Positions 22,480 through 35,032 of a stretch of DNA of 64,000 nt are shown here, piece after piece (positions within the stretch are counted from its first letter, which is position 1; the number at the start of each line of letters is the position of its first letter). Both the position numbers and the translations under genes were made by a program. The DNA is from Erythrophleum ivorense. Its lineage: Eukaryota; Streptophyta; Magnoliopsida; Fabales; Fabaceae. Under the pieces are notes generated by a model, which had not been told where the DNA came from, made no database searches, and worked only from the letters and a program-made list of their open reading frames with translations. Location of the stretch: the NCBI GenBank assembly GCA_026724425.1, contig JAIUCV010000023.1:6453958-6517957 (forward strand), written 5' to 3'.

Positions 22480-23824
22480 TCAGATTTCAAAATGTCTGAA
22501 GATGGTATGATAGTATACCGAGATAGAATCTATGTGCCTAGTCGAAATGAGTTGAGAGGAAGCATTTTAGAAGAGGCATATAAGAGTAAGTATACTATCC
22601 ATCCAGGTGCCACCAAGATATATCAAGATTTGAAACGGATTTTCTGGTGGCCGGGAATGAAAAATGAGGTGATGGGCTATGTGGCTAGATGCCTAGTATG
22701 TCAGAAGGTAAAAATAGAACATTAAAGACCGATTAGGTTGTTGCAACCTCTAGATATCCCTGAGTGGAAGTGGGATAGTATAGCCATGGACTTTGTTATG
22801 GGGTTGCCCAGGACATCCTCTGGACACGATGCTATTTGGGTAGTTGTGGATAGCCTGACAAAGTCTGCACACTTTTTAGCTATCAAAGATACTCATACAC
22901 TGGAGAGATTAGCCCAGTTGTATATCAGAGAGATAGTGCGACTTCATGGAATACCTAGTAGCATAGTTTCGGATAGAGACCCCAGGTTCACATCGAACTT
23001 TTGGAGGTCGTTACAGCATGCCTTAGGGACCAGGTTGTGGTTTAGTACTGCATACCACCCCTAGACAGATGGTCAGACTGAGAGGACCATCCAGACCTTA
23101 GAAGACATGTTGAGGGCGTGTGTGTTAAAAATAAAGGGAAACTGGGATGTGTATTTACCATTAGCAGAGTTTGCTTATAATAACAGTTACCATTCCAGTA
23201 TTCAGATGGCCCCTTATGAGGCTTTGTATGAGAGAAAGTATAGATCCCCTCTGTGTTGGGTTGAGCTAGGTGAGAGGAGTATGATAGGACCTAAGATTGT
23301 GGACCAGACTACCCGACAGATAGAATTGATTAGGAAGAGACTCCTCACGGCCCAGAGTAGGCAGAAAAGTTATGCCGATAAGAGAAGGAGGCCGTTAGAG
23401 TTTGAGATTGGAGACCATGTGTTCATTCGAGTGTCTCCAGTGACGGGAGTAGGTCGGTCAATGAGGGTAAGAAAGCTCAGTCCTATGTATATTGGTCCAT
23501 TTGAAATCCTTGAGAAAATTGGACCCGTAGCTTACCGGATAGCCTTGCCTCCTAACCTAGCCCAAATCCACGATGTTTTTCATGTCTCCCAATTGAAAAA
23601 GTATTTGCCTAACCCCTCACACGTCATGGAATATGAGCATGTGCAATTGCAGGAAGATCTTTCCTATGTAGTGAAACCGAAGAAAATTATGGATGCTAAG
23701 TTTAAACAGCTGAGAAGCAAGAGCATTCCTCTGGTGAAAGTGATCTGGAGAAGTCTGACATCTAAAGAAGTAACCTGGGAATTGGAGGATGAAATGAGAT
23801 AAAAATATCCAGAATTATTCCCTT
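22480..23824 (+). pseudogene. A1 integrase with chromodomain-like tail, broken
   Basis: The N-terminal zinc region (YTIHPGATKIYQDLKRIFWW, then CLVCQKVK) has lost the first histidine, which is Tyr in EAYKSKY, a CAC-to-TAC change. The catalytic core keeps D (AMDFVMGLPR), D (IVSDRDPRF) and E (DGQTERTIQTLE). The GPF/Y-like region (YIGPFEILEKIGPVAYRIAL) and HDVFHVSQLKKY follow, then a tail with IPLVKVIW and TWELEDEMR resembling chromovirus chromodomain tails. Stops at 22468, 22723 and 23062 break it. Integrase would join cDNA ends to the host chromosome; the tail may direct insertion into heterochromatin, which fits the nesting here. Confidence 0.9.
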
Positions 23825-23862
23825 AAGGTATGTATTTAAATTTCGAGGACGAAATTTCTTTT

Positions 23863-23876
23863 AAGGAGGGTGGAAA
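23863..23876 (+). promoter_or_regulatory. polypurine tract of A1
   Basis: AAGGAGGGTGGAAA ends at the first base of the 3' LTR. This is the plus-strand primer of Ty3/gypsy replication, and near-identical tracts precede the LTRs of E2 and the GypC tandem. Confidence 0.9.
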
Positions 23877-26604
23877 TGTAACAACAAGAAAAAGAGAAAG
23901 AAAAGAAAAGAGAAAAGAAAAGAGAAAAAAAAGAAAAGCTGAAAATTTTCGAAGGCTAAAAATTTTCTAAGTCTGCTAGTTACAGCCTAGCTATAGCGAA
24001 TGTACCTGTTCGCTATAGCGAGAAATAGGCTAGCTATAGCGAGAGTGCCTTCTCGCTATAACAAAAATACTTCTAGTTATAGCGAGTGCGGGCATCCCAT
24101 ACAAAATCCAGGGAGTAGCTCACCGTAGCGAGAGCTATAGCGAAGGCAAAGGTCTGGGACTGACACGAGCTTGTCGTAGCGAGGGTGAGTTCGGAAAAGC
24201 GTGAAAAGAGAGATTTTGACTTTTTAAAAGCTTTCAAACTTTCTTTTCTCTTAGAACCGACCTAAGCTTTGACCAAGGAGAGAGAAAAGGGCTGTGGAGA
24301 GAGAGAGAGACCTAGAGAAGGAAGGAGATCAAGCAAAGAGGTAAGTAATCTTGAGATTTCCCTAGCTTTTCTCCTTAGCATGCTATTCTTCTCTCTTTGC
24401 CCTCTCTTTCTATGGTTTTGGAAGTTGATTTGGGCTTGGTTTAGAAGAGGGAAGTGGAAAACTACTCTAGAAGAAGGATAGAACTCATATATCTTCATTT
24501 CTTCTTCTTTGCTTTCTTCCTTAAGAGCTTGAGAGAAGAATGAGAGTGAGTGGAGTTCTAGAGAGAGAATCCCTAGCTTCTACCTAAGTAGTGAGGGTTT
24601 ACTTCGATGAAGAGCCCCTTTAGTTTTGTGAGAGTTTATTTGAGTTATGAGAGAATAATCTCATGCTCTTTGTTGTGCTTAGGCTCAAAGGAAGCAACTC
24701 CATCTAGTTGTGAGTGTGAAATCAAGAAGGGAGAAGAGAAATTGAAAGGGAAGGCTTGTGTTAGCCGATAAGGTAGCTCTCGACTCTTTCTTGTTGCATT
24801 CTTAGATGTGTAATAGTCATTGTATACTTGTGTATGTGCTTGTATGATGAGATATGCCATTGATGTTGCCTTGATGCATTGGTACCAATATGTCTATGAT
24901 ATGAATTGTGAAAAATTGCTCGGGTGAGGTGGTACCGAAAGTCCCTTGAGACGGGTGAGGTGGAGCCAAAAGTCCTTAAACCAAGGGTGAGGCCAAACCA
25001 AAAGTCCCAAAGCTCGGGTGAGGCTAGACCAAAAGTCCCTAGAGCTTATGCTTGGCATTGATATGATATCATGGCATGAAACACATATGTTGTGTTATTG
25101 TGACTTGTGTGCATGCTTGACTAGTTTATATGCCTTGATTGCATCTTGAATGAGTATGAGCTATTGAGATTCCCCAAATCTCACCCCCTTCCCCCTCCCA
25201 TCCTAACATCCAGGTGGAGCTCAAGGAAAAGCAAGTGCACGCAAAGGAGTCTAAGTGAAAATGCTTAGAGAAATGTATAGTTCTTTTGGTCCTTTTGTTG
25301 TATAAGGTGCCAAAATGAAGATGCACCTATTATTTTTGAGTTATAAGTATGTGAGCATGTGTAAACACATGTATAAATGATGTATGAATTGTGTAAAGAG
25401 CCAAAGTAATGAGAATGTAGAAATTGGCCCTTTTGTGGCTTACATGTGCTAGTGCATTTTGCTCCATAGCATAGTGATTTTGAAATGTATGATATTTTTG
25501 ATCACTTAGATAATTCATATATGCTATGTTTGTACTTTCAAACTTGCCCAAAAGAGGCTAGAGCATGTGGGAGGCCATTCCCAATAAACCATTTTGGGTG
25601 CCAAAACCACCAATTTTGTGAGCTCCGTCAAAGTATGACTGGATGAACTTTTCTTGGTATGAAATTTGGCACACCTCTAAAGTCTATTGAGAGCTTCTTG
25701 AGAAGCTAAAGTGGGTAATATTTGGAGGTCTGGGGAATATTTGGTGAATTGTTGAAGTTGGAAAATTTTGATAGTTTGGCCATGGTACTGTGCAATAGGT
25801 CCGAAAATGAAACCATGTCATTCATAGACCAAATGGTGTCCAATTGTCATGAAATTTTATGAGTATAAATTAGATATCGACAGTGACCTATATCTGGAAG
25901 CACCTCAATCAGAGGTTTGTAGAGAGAGAAACGACTTGCTGAAGTTCTGTATCAGCATCAGGGAGGCTTCTGACCTTCGTTACTGTTCTATCAGTTTTCG
26001 AGGTCCAAGAGCTCCTGAACTGATCTGGACTTATTTTTCTCCTCTATTTAACATCTGTAGCTTTCCAAATTGATATATTTTGCCCAGATTGGATTTTTTT
26101 GGAATTAATTACGAATTTTCAAAGTTCATGACAGTAAACTGCACCAGTATCAGGAACAGCCAAACATCTGTCACTTTTTCGATGTCAAAGATGGTCTAAA
26201 CGGTGAGATTATGGTTGGGAGTTATTTTGAGTGTGAATTTAACATCCAAAGATTTCCAGAGAATTATGATTTGCTTGATTTCCATTTTTATAGCATTAGT
26301 TATGATTTTCCAAAGTTGGAGCCAAAAATCTGACTTATGGGCTCATTTGAGAAATTGCATTTTCTTGGTTTTTGGCTTCATATCCGTGGTTTATGAGTTG
26401 TTTGAGGCTATGTACTAGTTGTATAAATGGTAATTGAGTAGAGAATGTGAATGATAGGTTCACAGGACCCACGGGGTAAAATATGACCGGTTAAACCCCG
26501 ACTTAAGGCAGTAAAATACCACGATTTTGGTCATTTTCTTAGGAAATCATATGGAATCAAGCCTCGTGGGAGATTAATTGGAGTTAAGTCATTATGGTGT
26601 TACA
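23877..26604 (+). repeat. 3' LTR of A1
   Basis: 2728 bp, starts TGTAACAACAAG, ends GGTGTTACA. Same internal order as the 5' LTR. It differs by many transitions, a roughly 40-bp block absent from the 5' copy and a 20-bp block missing here. Confidence 0.95.
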
Positions 26605-29600
26605 CATTGGGCCTCCATTAGCCTCTTCTCATGATCTATTAATTTAGGCTTAAATAGAATTTCTATCTCAATTAAATCTCAAACCCGTTTTAACAATTTA
26701 TCTCTATAAAATCTCCATCCACTTAACTTGCCCAATTATCTCATATTAATTATTCTTAATTAATCTAAATCTATGATTAATATCTTAATTAATTTTAGAG
26801 TATTACATTATAGAAGTAAACTCTAGCATCACACACATACTAGAGAAGCGTACTTGGTTCTAAGACACCATTATGTCTTCATAAGGGACCTAATGAAGCA
26901 ACTATAATAATTCTTGATCTTGGCTCCATTTCCTCCTTTAATCTATGACTCTTGACTTCATTAAGACTTCTTGGAGCCATTACAAAAGCCTAGTTATGAG
27001 TTGTTTCATTATGCCACATTATAGAGCCTACACCTCCAACTCTTAATTTATGGCTTCTAAAATTTTTCCAATGCTTCCTTTCATGTTCTTCTATCATGTT
27101 TAGTCCCAATTTAAGCTTAGAAAAATTTAAAACACCCCCAAGGTCCTCCAAGTCCTCTAGATTGAGACACGCACCTTATTTTGAACCCATGGACTTTTCT
27201 TTGTTTCCTTGAAGGAAGACGCACTTGGGAGGCTTCCTTGGGGTCTTAGGGACTCAATTAAACCTTCACATAAGCTAGAATTTTCTTCGAGAAAGTCAAA
27301 TTTTATCATGTGTTCAACAATCCATAGCTTTACTATCTTGAATTTTAATGATTTTCCTTTTGGTTTCTTTGCATTTCCTAGCTTCTCATAGTCTAAATTA
27401 TAGGTTTCATGCTTACTCTTGGTCATAATTCACTATCTCTTACAAGCTCTCAAGGTGGCTGAACTAAGCACAAAAGAAGCAAGGAAGAGAAAGCAACAAA
27501 AGCAAAGGTATTTACCTTGACTCCTTGGCTTCTTCAAAGGCTCTTTCACTTGTTATAGGCTTCCCTTTCAAAGTCTAACGTTTTCCTTCTAAATCACATC
27601 CAAAAGAGACCCATATCATTCACCAAAACCATGGAAAGAAAGGTGGGAAGGAGGAGAATAGGGTTACTAAAGGAAGAACCATGAAAAATCTTCATTTTCC
27701 TTACCTTTTTTTCCTTGTTTTTCTTCTTTTTCTTTCACTCCTTTGGTACGTCTCTCCTCCTTAGTCTCTCTCTCTATTTTGGATAGAATAATAGGTCAGT
27801 TAGAAAAAGAGAGAAGTGGGATGCCTCATATAAACCAATTAGAAGAAAATTATTCATTAAAAATGCCATTTGTGTCCCTTTGCTTTATTAAGTTATTTTA
27901 GGCTCATTTTAATTCTTTTTTGAGAACCGTCTTTTCCATCATAAAATTTAAATTCTCTAATTTATAAAATAGCCTTGAAATTACTCAAATTATATTTAAA
28001 ATCTTCATGAATAAAAAGGTCAAAGTTTAGGTCAACCGACGTTCAAAAATATACACCGAAAGGTTTTAACTATTTTAGGGATTCCTATGATTTTTGGGGT
28101 CTCTGAGAACCCTAGAAAGCTCAAAATTAAAAAGCGTTCTTATGATTTTTCAGAAAGAGCTCATATTTATGACAATGCCATTATACTTTCAACAATTTTT
28201 TTGAACTACCTTGGCATGGGTTTTTGGGCATCTTAGATCTTGGATCCTCAGTTTCCATTATTTAAAATTTTATCCTAACTTTATTTGGCTTTAAATCATG
28301 TAATTCAAGGGACTTGCTTTTCAAATTGACTCATTTTGGTGTTTTTACAACAAACCGAATATTACATTTTAAATCTAAGTTGAATGAAACTAAAGGTATT
28401 TTATGAATTAGAATACCTAAATTTTATGATGAAAAAGATAGTTCTAAAAAAGGAGTTGAAATGAGCATAAATGGAACAAATAGGTGCATAGAGGCAAAAT
28501 GGTCATTTTGAAAAATTATAAAAGAGACTTCTTAAGTAAGATTACACCTCATCATCTTCTCCAAGCTTCCATTTTTAGAATTTTAGAGAGCTATGGCATG
28601 ACATTAAGGGAAGAGAGAAAGAAGAAGTGTAAACTCCAATTTAGGTAAGTAACCGGCCCCGTTTCATCTCGCACTAGTTAGGAAAGTTATCCTTCTCTCT
28701 AAGAGCTCTCTAATGGTATTTTGCTTTTCTTAAAAACTTACAGATTTAGGTCTAACCAAATCCAAAAGGGAACTCTTTTCAAGAAACCAATCACTGAAAA
28801 TTAATTTACGCGAAGAAAGTTTTGTTTAAAGGTAAGACTTTACTTGAAACACTTACAAAATCTTGTGTTTCCAAACTATTTAAGCTTTAGCCTAGAGAGA
28901 GAAAGTGTGGAGGAGAGTTTTTCTTCATGTTTGTTGATGGAAACAGGATTTTAACATGCAAGGATTCCATATCTAACATTAGTTCTCCTTGAATCATGAA
29001 AAGATGCAATCTAGACCATAATTGTGTAATAGTTCAGCCTAGGCTTCTTCAATAGCTAACCATGTTATTTTCTATTCCTAATCAGTATATTTAAATGTTA
29101 TTTGATGCAAGGAACAAGAATCTAAGCTTAGAATTGATTGAAACTTTGAAATGTACAAGTTAGAGTTTTATAGTTCCATATTCGGCCAAGAGTGATTTTG
29201 TAGGGGTTAGGAAGTTGTTCAATGGATTCTTAGACTATAGATAGTCTTAAAATGATATAAGAATGATAATGGAACATTAAATTGAATTTAGAAGCCATAG
29301 TTCATGACATGGGAGTTTAGGTTCCTTTTTAAGGCATAAAGAAGCAACTTGAGTTTAAGCTCCTTGGATTGAATTAGTGATTACTTTAATAGGTTCTAAT
29401 GGAGTCATATATCCTAGATTGAATGAGAAATTAGAGCCAAGAACAAAGATTATAAGGCTTGTTTCATTATACCTTATATGGATTCATAATTAAACCATAA
29501 GCTAGCATATGAGTGTGTAGAGTTTATGGGATGTTAGAGTTGGTTCCAATGATGTTTTTGTACCTTGTTGGATGTATCTAGGCCAAGCTAATCAAGTTCT

Positions 29601-29937
29601 CCATCATTGGATGTGTGAGACTAAGAAGGGGAAGGTGTAACCAAGGGAAAAAGTGTTGTGTTCTTACTTCAAGGTAGCTCTCTAACCTTTCTCATATACA
29701 TTGTTTAGATGATTGCTTGTCATTGAGTACTTATGTGTATGTTTAAAACTATGAGATATGTTTCTAGCCTTTGATTTTATGTTATGGTACCATTATACTT
29801 CTTGAAATATGTTTTATGAATGCAAAATGGCTTAAATGGGTTTGGTTATGCCAAAAGTCTCTTATTATGGGTGAGGATGAGCCAAAAGTCCCTAGGAATA
29901 GGTGAGGCAAAACCAAAAGTCTCAAGAAGAGTGAGGC

Positions 29938-32900
29938 TGTAACAAATGGTAAATTTCATAAAATGATGAAATGAGCTGTATAAAAGCAAAACCCTTAAAA
30001 TGAGCTAGATAATGTCCCAAAATTTTTGAATAGTATCCTAGGCTCTTAAAAATAATAATCCCAGGCTTAGACAACAATAAAAACAGAGTTAAGACAATGA
30101 AGTAAAATTGTAACGAAAATTGACGAAATATATTAACATTTTCGTAATTACGTATATATTTTGGAAAAACTCATAGGAGGAATTTTTAAATGAAAAATTT
30201 GAGTCACCCAAGATTCTCAAAGGTCCTGAAAACCGTGGGAAGCCTTGGGACAATTAAAGCGTCTTTGGTGTATATTTTTCAACGACAATGAGGTCAAACT
30301 TTGACAAATTTGTTCAGGAAGGTTTTAGTTCCAAATTGAGTGATTCTAAAGGCATTTTATTAAATTGGGAATCTAAATTTTATAATGGAAAATATGGTTC
30401 TAAAAAAGGAGCTAAAACAAAACTAAAATGAAATTATTATAATGAAAGGGCAAAATTAAATTTTTTGTAAATTGATTATTCTTGAAAGTTCCACATCTTT
30501 CATGCCCTTTCTCCCATCTTCTTTAGGTTGACCTTCCTTTGCCCAAAAAATAGAAAAGAGAAGCAGCATCTTGGGTGCACAAGAGAAGGAGAGAAAGGAA
30601 GAAGAAAACAAAGAAAAAGGTAGGCAAATTTAAGGATTTTCATACTTCTTCCTCTTCCAACTTTGTTCTTCCCCTTCCAAGCTTTCTTTCTATAATTTTT
30701 ATTGAATGAAATGGTTCTATTTGGAGGCCAAATCAGAGGGGAAAGGTTCAAAAATTGAAGGGAGCATTCAAGCAAAAGAAGAAGCATCAAAAGGAAGCTA
30801 GGAATTTAAGGTATTTCTTGTTTCTTGTTACTTCTTCTCCTTGCTTTCTCTTGATATATATTTTGGCGCAAACCAGAACCATGTGGGGGAAGGATTTTCT
30901 GTCAAAAAACAAGAGAGAGACTTGGGTTTTGGACCATAGGGAAGTAGAATATGCCAAGAAATTATAATGAAAACTAATAAAATTTGAGTTAGAAAAGTGT
31001 AGAGCTCTTTGAGATTTTGTAAAAATTGATTTAGTATATGTATTCCCTAGGTTATGTAAGTGTTCAATTAAGCTCCTAAGACCTTTAAGAAGCCTCCCAA
31101 GTGACTCTCTGATCAAGAAAAAATCAAAAGCTCCATGAACTCTTCCTTGAGGGGGTGTCTTGGCCAAGGCAGAAGCATTAGGTTAGGGAGTGATTTAATT
31201 TGTTCTAGCCTTGGTTTGGGACTTTATATGATAGTAAAAGGTGAGAGGAACCCCTAGAAAAAATTTAGGAGCCATGGTTTGGGAGATAAGATAATAGTTT
31301 CCATAATTGAGCCTTATGAAGCAACATGTGTTTAAGTTTATGTAAGTGAATGTGTGATGGCTCCAAAAACCTTAAATGAGGTTAATAACTTGAATTGTGA
31401 AAGTTGCTTCAATAAGCCACTAATAGAATCATTATGTAACCTATGGAACCACTTGTGCTCTTAAGAGTAAATGTAGTGTCTTGGCTTGCTTCAAGAGTAT
31501 AATTATATGTTATTTATAATGTTTAGGCCAAGAGAATCTCAACCCACCTAAGTGTGCTTGTGGAACCGAAAAAGGGAAGGAGAAAGACTAAGTAAAGCTT
31601 GAATAAATACCAAGGTAGGTCCCCACCTCATTCTCTTTGTATTCTTAGTTGTATATATGTCATTGTGTGCTTGTGTGTGCTTGTGTGCCTTGAGAAAATG
31701 CCACTTGATGTCTTGATATTGCATTAGTATCAATGTGTTGTTTAGAATAACATTGATTATGGAACTTGCTCATAAGGGTGAAGTGATACCAAAAGTCCTT
31801 TAATAAAGGTGAGAAAATGCCAAAAGTCTCAAGACATAGGTGACATAAGGCCAAAAGTCGCTTAGATGGGTGAGGCTAAGTCAAAAGTTCCTAAGCCAAG
31901 AGTTAGGCAAATCCAAAAGTCCTAGAAATAGGGTGAGGCAAAACCAAAAGTCCCTAGAGCTCATGTTTGAATTTGATGTGAGATTGTGGTATGAAAATGT
32001 GATTTTATATGTTTATGATTGATTCAACTTCCATACTTGTGCCCTTGATTTATGTATGCCATGAATCTGTGTGTGAATGGGTGTGTGAGTTATTGAAACT
32101 CCATGAATCTCACTCCCCTTCCCTTATTCATCTTAATATGTCTAAGTGGTACTCAAGAAGCAAGAAATATAAGCCAAGGGACTTGAGAAGCTACACTTTG
32201 ACAATTAAGTTGTTTTGTTTGTAATTGAGTGGCAACGTGGACATATACATACTATTTTTGAGTTGTGAACACTTGAGCAAATGTAAAATCATGTATAAAT
32301 GTTGTAAGAACTATAATTAGCATCAAAGTAATGCAAGTGTGAGATTTGTACATTGTATGGCTGATGATTATTAGTCTATTATTGGATGTGAAATGGTCAA
32401 AATAAAATGCATGATGTTTGGGACCACTTAGGCAGTTCATATAAGTTGCATTTGTATTTTTAAACTTACCCAAGAAGTGTCAAAACACAAAGGAAGCCAT
32501 TTAGACCAAGTTGGTGCATTATGAGAGCCAAACTTAACCAATTTAGTGAGTTGTGGCACATTTTGTCCAAATGAGCTCTTTTTGGTTTGAAATTTGGCAT
32601 GTATATACATCTTGTTGAGAGTTTTTTGGGAAGCTAGAGTACATAATATTTGAAGGTACAGAATTTTTGGCAAATTTTTGAAGTTGTCAAATTTTTTGAT
32701 TTTGGTACTAGTACTATTCATATGATTTGAAAATGTATCTCTATCATTTATGGGGTAGAAGATGTCTAATTGTTATGAAATTTTATAGGAGAAATTAGAC
32801 TTTTCCAATGACTTGTGCCAACTGGAAGCACCTCAATTAGATGTCTAGAGAGGGAGATATGAATTTTTGAAGTTTTTGTTTTGTTCTAGGCATATAGTCA

Positions 32901-33543
32901 GACTTCCATCATTGTTCCATTGATTTTTGAAGTCTGAATGCTCTTGGATGGATCTAAAACTATTTTTTTCTATCTAGTTAACATTTGTAGCTTTCCAAAT
33001 TGGTATAGTTTACATGAATTGGATTTTGTGAAATTAATTTGGCATTTTCAAATTTCATATCAGTAAGTTGTATCAGTAATACTGGGTAGTCTGACCTTTG
33101 TGGCTTTTCTATTATCAAACATGGTTTAGATAAGGTTTTCATAACTTGGAATTATTTTTAATGTAAATTTAACATCCAAAGATTCCTAGAAAGCTATAGG
33201 TTGCTTGATTTCAATTTTTCTAAATTTAGTTATGATTTTCCAAAATTGTTAGCAGAAAACTGAAATTTTGACCCAAGGCAAAACATGAATATTTCTAGTT
33301 TTTAGCTCTTGATCTGTGGTTTATGCAAAGTTTTGGAATGTTTATGATTTGTATAAATGAAAAATAAATAGAGAATGTTGTTGGTGAGTTCCCAAGATCC
33401 ATAGAGCGAGATTTGAAATTTTAAAATACTACACAATGCAAGAAAATATAATATTTTTATTCTCTTTTCTTGATTTCTCTTTGGTATCCATGAAAGTTAC
33501 CTTGAATGTGGAAATATGGAATCTAATAAAGTATAGTGTGATA
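29938..33543 (+). mobile_element. GypC solo LTR C2, inserted in C1
   Basis: 3606 bp, starts TGTAACAAATGG. The end, GTGTGATA, is a mutated form of GTGTTACA. Perfect TSD GAGGC at 29933-29937 and 33544-33548. It inserted within the GGTGAGG repeat of C1, whose text continues on both sides. It contains six CCAAAAGTCC units (31777-31962) and the cryptic repeat with anchors near 32680, 32869, 33050 and 33242. Confidence 0.9.
31777..31962. repeat. approximately 33-bp tandem repeats in C2 (six units)
   Basis: Units of GGTGAGG...CCAAAAGTCC type, about 30-35 bp each. This is the longest such run on the plus strand in the window. Confidence 0.8.
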
Positions 33544-35032
33544 GAGGCTAAGTCAAAATTTTCTTAAAAATGGGTAAGGCAAATCGAAAAGTCCCAAGAA
33601 AATTGGGCAAGACTAAACCAATGCCCTTGAGAGTATATGTTTGACATATATGAGTTCATATGATAAGGAAAATGATTTATGTATGTTCATTAGTAGCTTA
33701 AATACCATACATGCATTTTTGGACATATAATTACACCATTATGTATATTTGAAAGGGTGAAGAGTTATTGGAATTCGTTGAATCTTACTCTTACCCCACA
33801 TATGTTTAACCATGTTTAGATTAGTCAAGTGGACCAAGAAAAAGGAAGGCAATCATCTTGAAAAGCAAGACTTTGACAAAGAAATAGATATTTAAACATT
33901 TTAATAACACTTTGATGGCAAGAATTGTAACCATATGATGTATACATGATATAGACCTTTAAGCATATTTAAATATATGTAAATATGTTGTATATATCTA
34001 TGTTGGAACCAAATGAATTAATATGTGAGTTTTTGCCACCCATAAGCCTTTATATGTATGTGTATAAATGCAAATGGCAAGATGAAAATAAGCTCCACGA
34101 TGATGTTAACCATTTGGCATGCTCATATATGCTATAATTGGCATTTGGATGTGCCTAAGTGGTTATAGAATGTTAAGAAAGTCATTTGGTGCCTTATGAA
34201 CCCATTATAGACTTTAAAATTGACCATTTCTTAAACTGAACCAAAGTTTGACCAAATGGATGAGCTTTTTCATGAAATTTTGCCAAAAAATAGTCTCACC
34301 TAGAGCTTTTCATAGATTTAAAGAGTACTCAATTTAGAGCTCTGGAGAATTTATTATAATTTTTAAAAATTAGCTAAATTATACAAAATTGGTATTGGTA
34401 CTATTCATATGGTCAGTTTGCTTCTCTGTGTTACTCATAGGTCAAATGAAATGAAATGTTATAGACATAAAATAAACATCACAAGCTTTTCATAGCCACC
34501 GAGAGCCCTCAAATTGGATCAATGTAGAGAGAGTTATGAATTTTTGAATTTTAAGGGTCTACATTAGTCTAAGAGCATGACCCAGGTTACTATTCCATCA
34601 ATTTTTATGGGCTAAATGTTTTCTTTCTTGGTCTGGAATTATTTTTAATTAACATCCAAAACTTTTCAAAAAGTTATAGTATGCATGATTTTAATTTTTC
34701 TAGAATTAGTTATGAATTTTTAAAGTTCATATCAGAAATCTAGAACACAAACCCGAGAGCAAATTCTGGTTTTCTTGAAATATAGTTCCAAATCTAAGAT
34801 TCTTGATATGAATTATGATGTTTTTAATATGAATGGATATGTTATGGATGAAAAATGAAATTTATAAGTCCATATGGTCCTTAAAGCCAAGAATGACGTA
34901 TATGGCTTTCCAATTAAGCAATATTCCATTGATAAAAGTGCCACTTTCATACAAATGTGTATTATATACCAAGTATGTGTTAAGATAAGCCTATGTGATA
35001 TGATTTGAAAGTTAGGAAGCTAAGATATTACA

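Larger units (their letters stand above)
16384..26604 (+). mobile_element. complete Ty3/gypsy element A1 (GypA, chromovirus type)
   Basis: A 10.2-kb element with both LTRs (16384-19098 and 23877-26604), tRNA-Met-type primer site, gag, protease, reverse transcriptase, RNase H, integrase and polypurine tract, in the Ty3/gypsy order (integrase last). Perfect TSD CATTG at 16379-16383 and 26605-26609. The C-terminal tail after integrase (IPLVKVIW, then EVTWELEDEMR and YPELFP) resembles the chromodomain-like tail of Tekay/Del chromoviruses. The long LTRs fit that clade, though the clade name is inference. The element is inactive: about ten in-frame stops and at least two frameshifts. It is the innermost, youngest insertion of the left complex. 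Confidence 0.95.
13742..26807 (-). mobile_element. GypB solo LTR B2 (minus), split by element A1
   Basis: Present as 13742-16383 plus 26610-26807 (about 2.84 kb). The left end TGTGACAATCC matches the B3 left end TGTGACGACCC. The right end reads TGTAATACTC on the minus strand. Perfect TSD TTATA at 13737-13741 and 26808-26812. Only an LTR is present. Removing A1 and one copy of CATTG rejoins 'GGGCCTCCATTAGCC', as in copy B3. Confidence 0.9.
13651..28366 (-). mobile_element. truncated GypC LTR C3 (minus), split by B2
   Basis: C3 survives as 13651-13741 and 26813-28366, about 1.6 kb. It is the 5' half of a GypC LTR in reverse orientation (right end reads as TGTAATATTCGG on the minus strand). The 3' half, with the CCAAAAGTCC repeats and the 180-bp repeats, is missing. 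It is nevertheless flanked by identical 5-mers TTTTA (13646-13650 and 28367-28371), and joining the flanks restores the GypC LTR C1 sequence. See findings for the puzzle of a truncated end directly at the TSD. Confidence 0.75.
13279..35032 (+). mobile_element. GypC solo LTR C1, split by nested insertions
   Basis: C1 survives as 13279-13650, 28372-29937 and 33549-35032, about 3.4 kb in all, the usual GypC LTR length. It starts TGTAATACC and ends GATATTACA. Flanking TSD: TCATG (13274-13278) and TCACG (35033-35037). The one difference is a C-to-T, and restoring it gives the expected His-Gly of the transposase, so the site is independently confirmed. No internal region is present. It was later hit by C3 (at 13650) and by C2 (at 29937). 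Confidence 0.9.
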
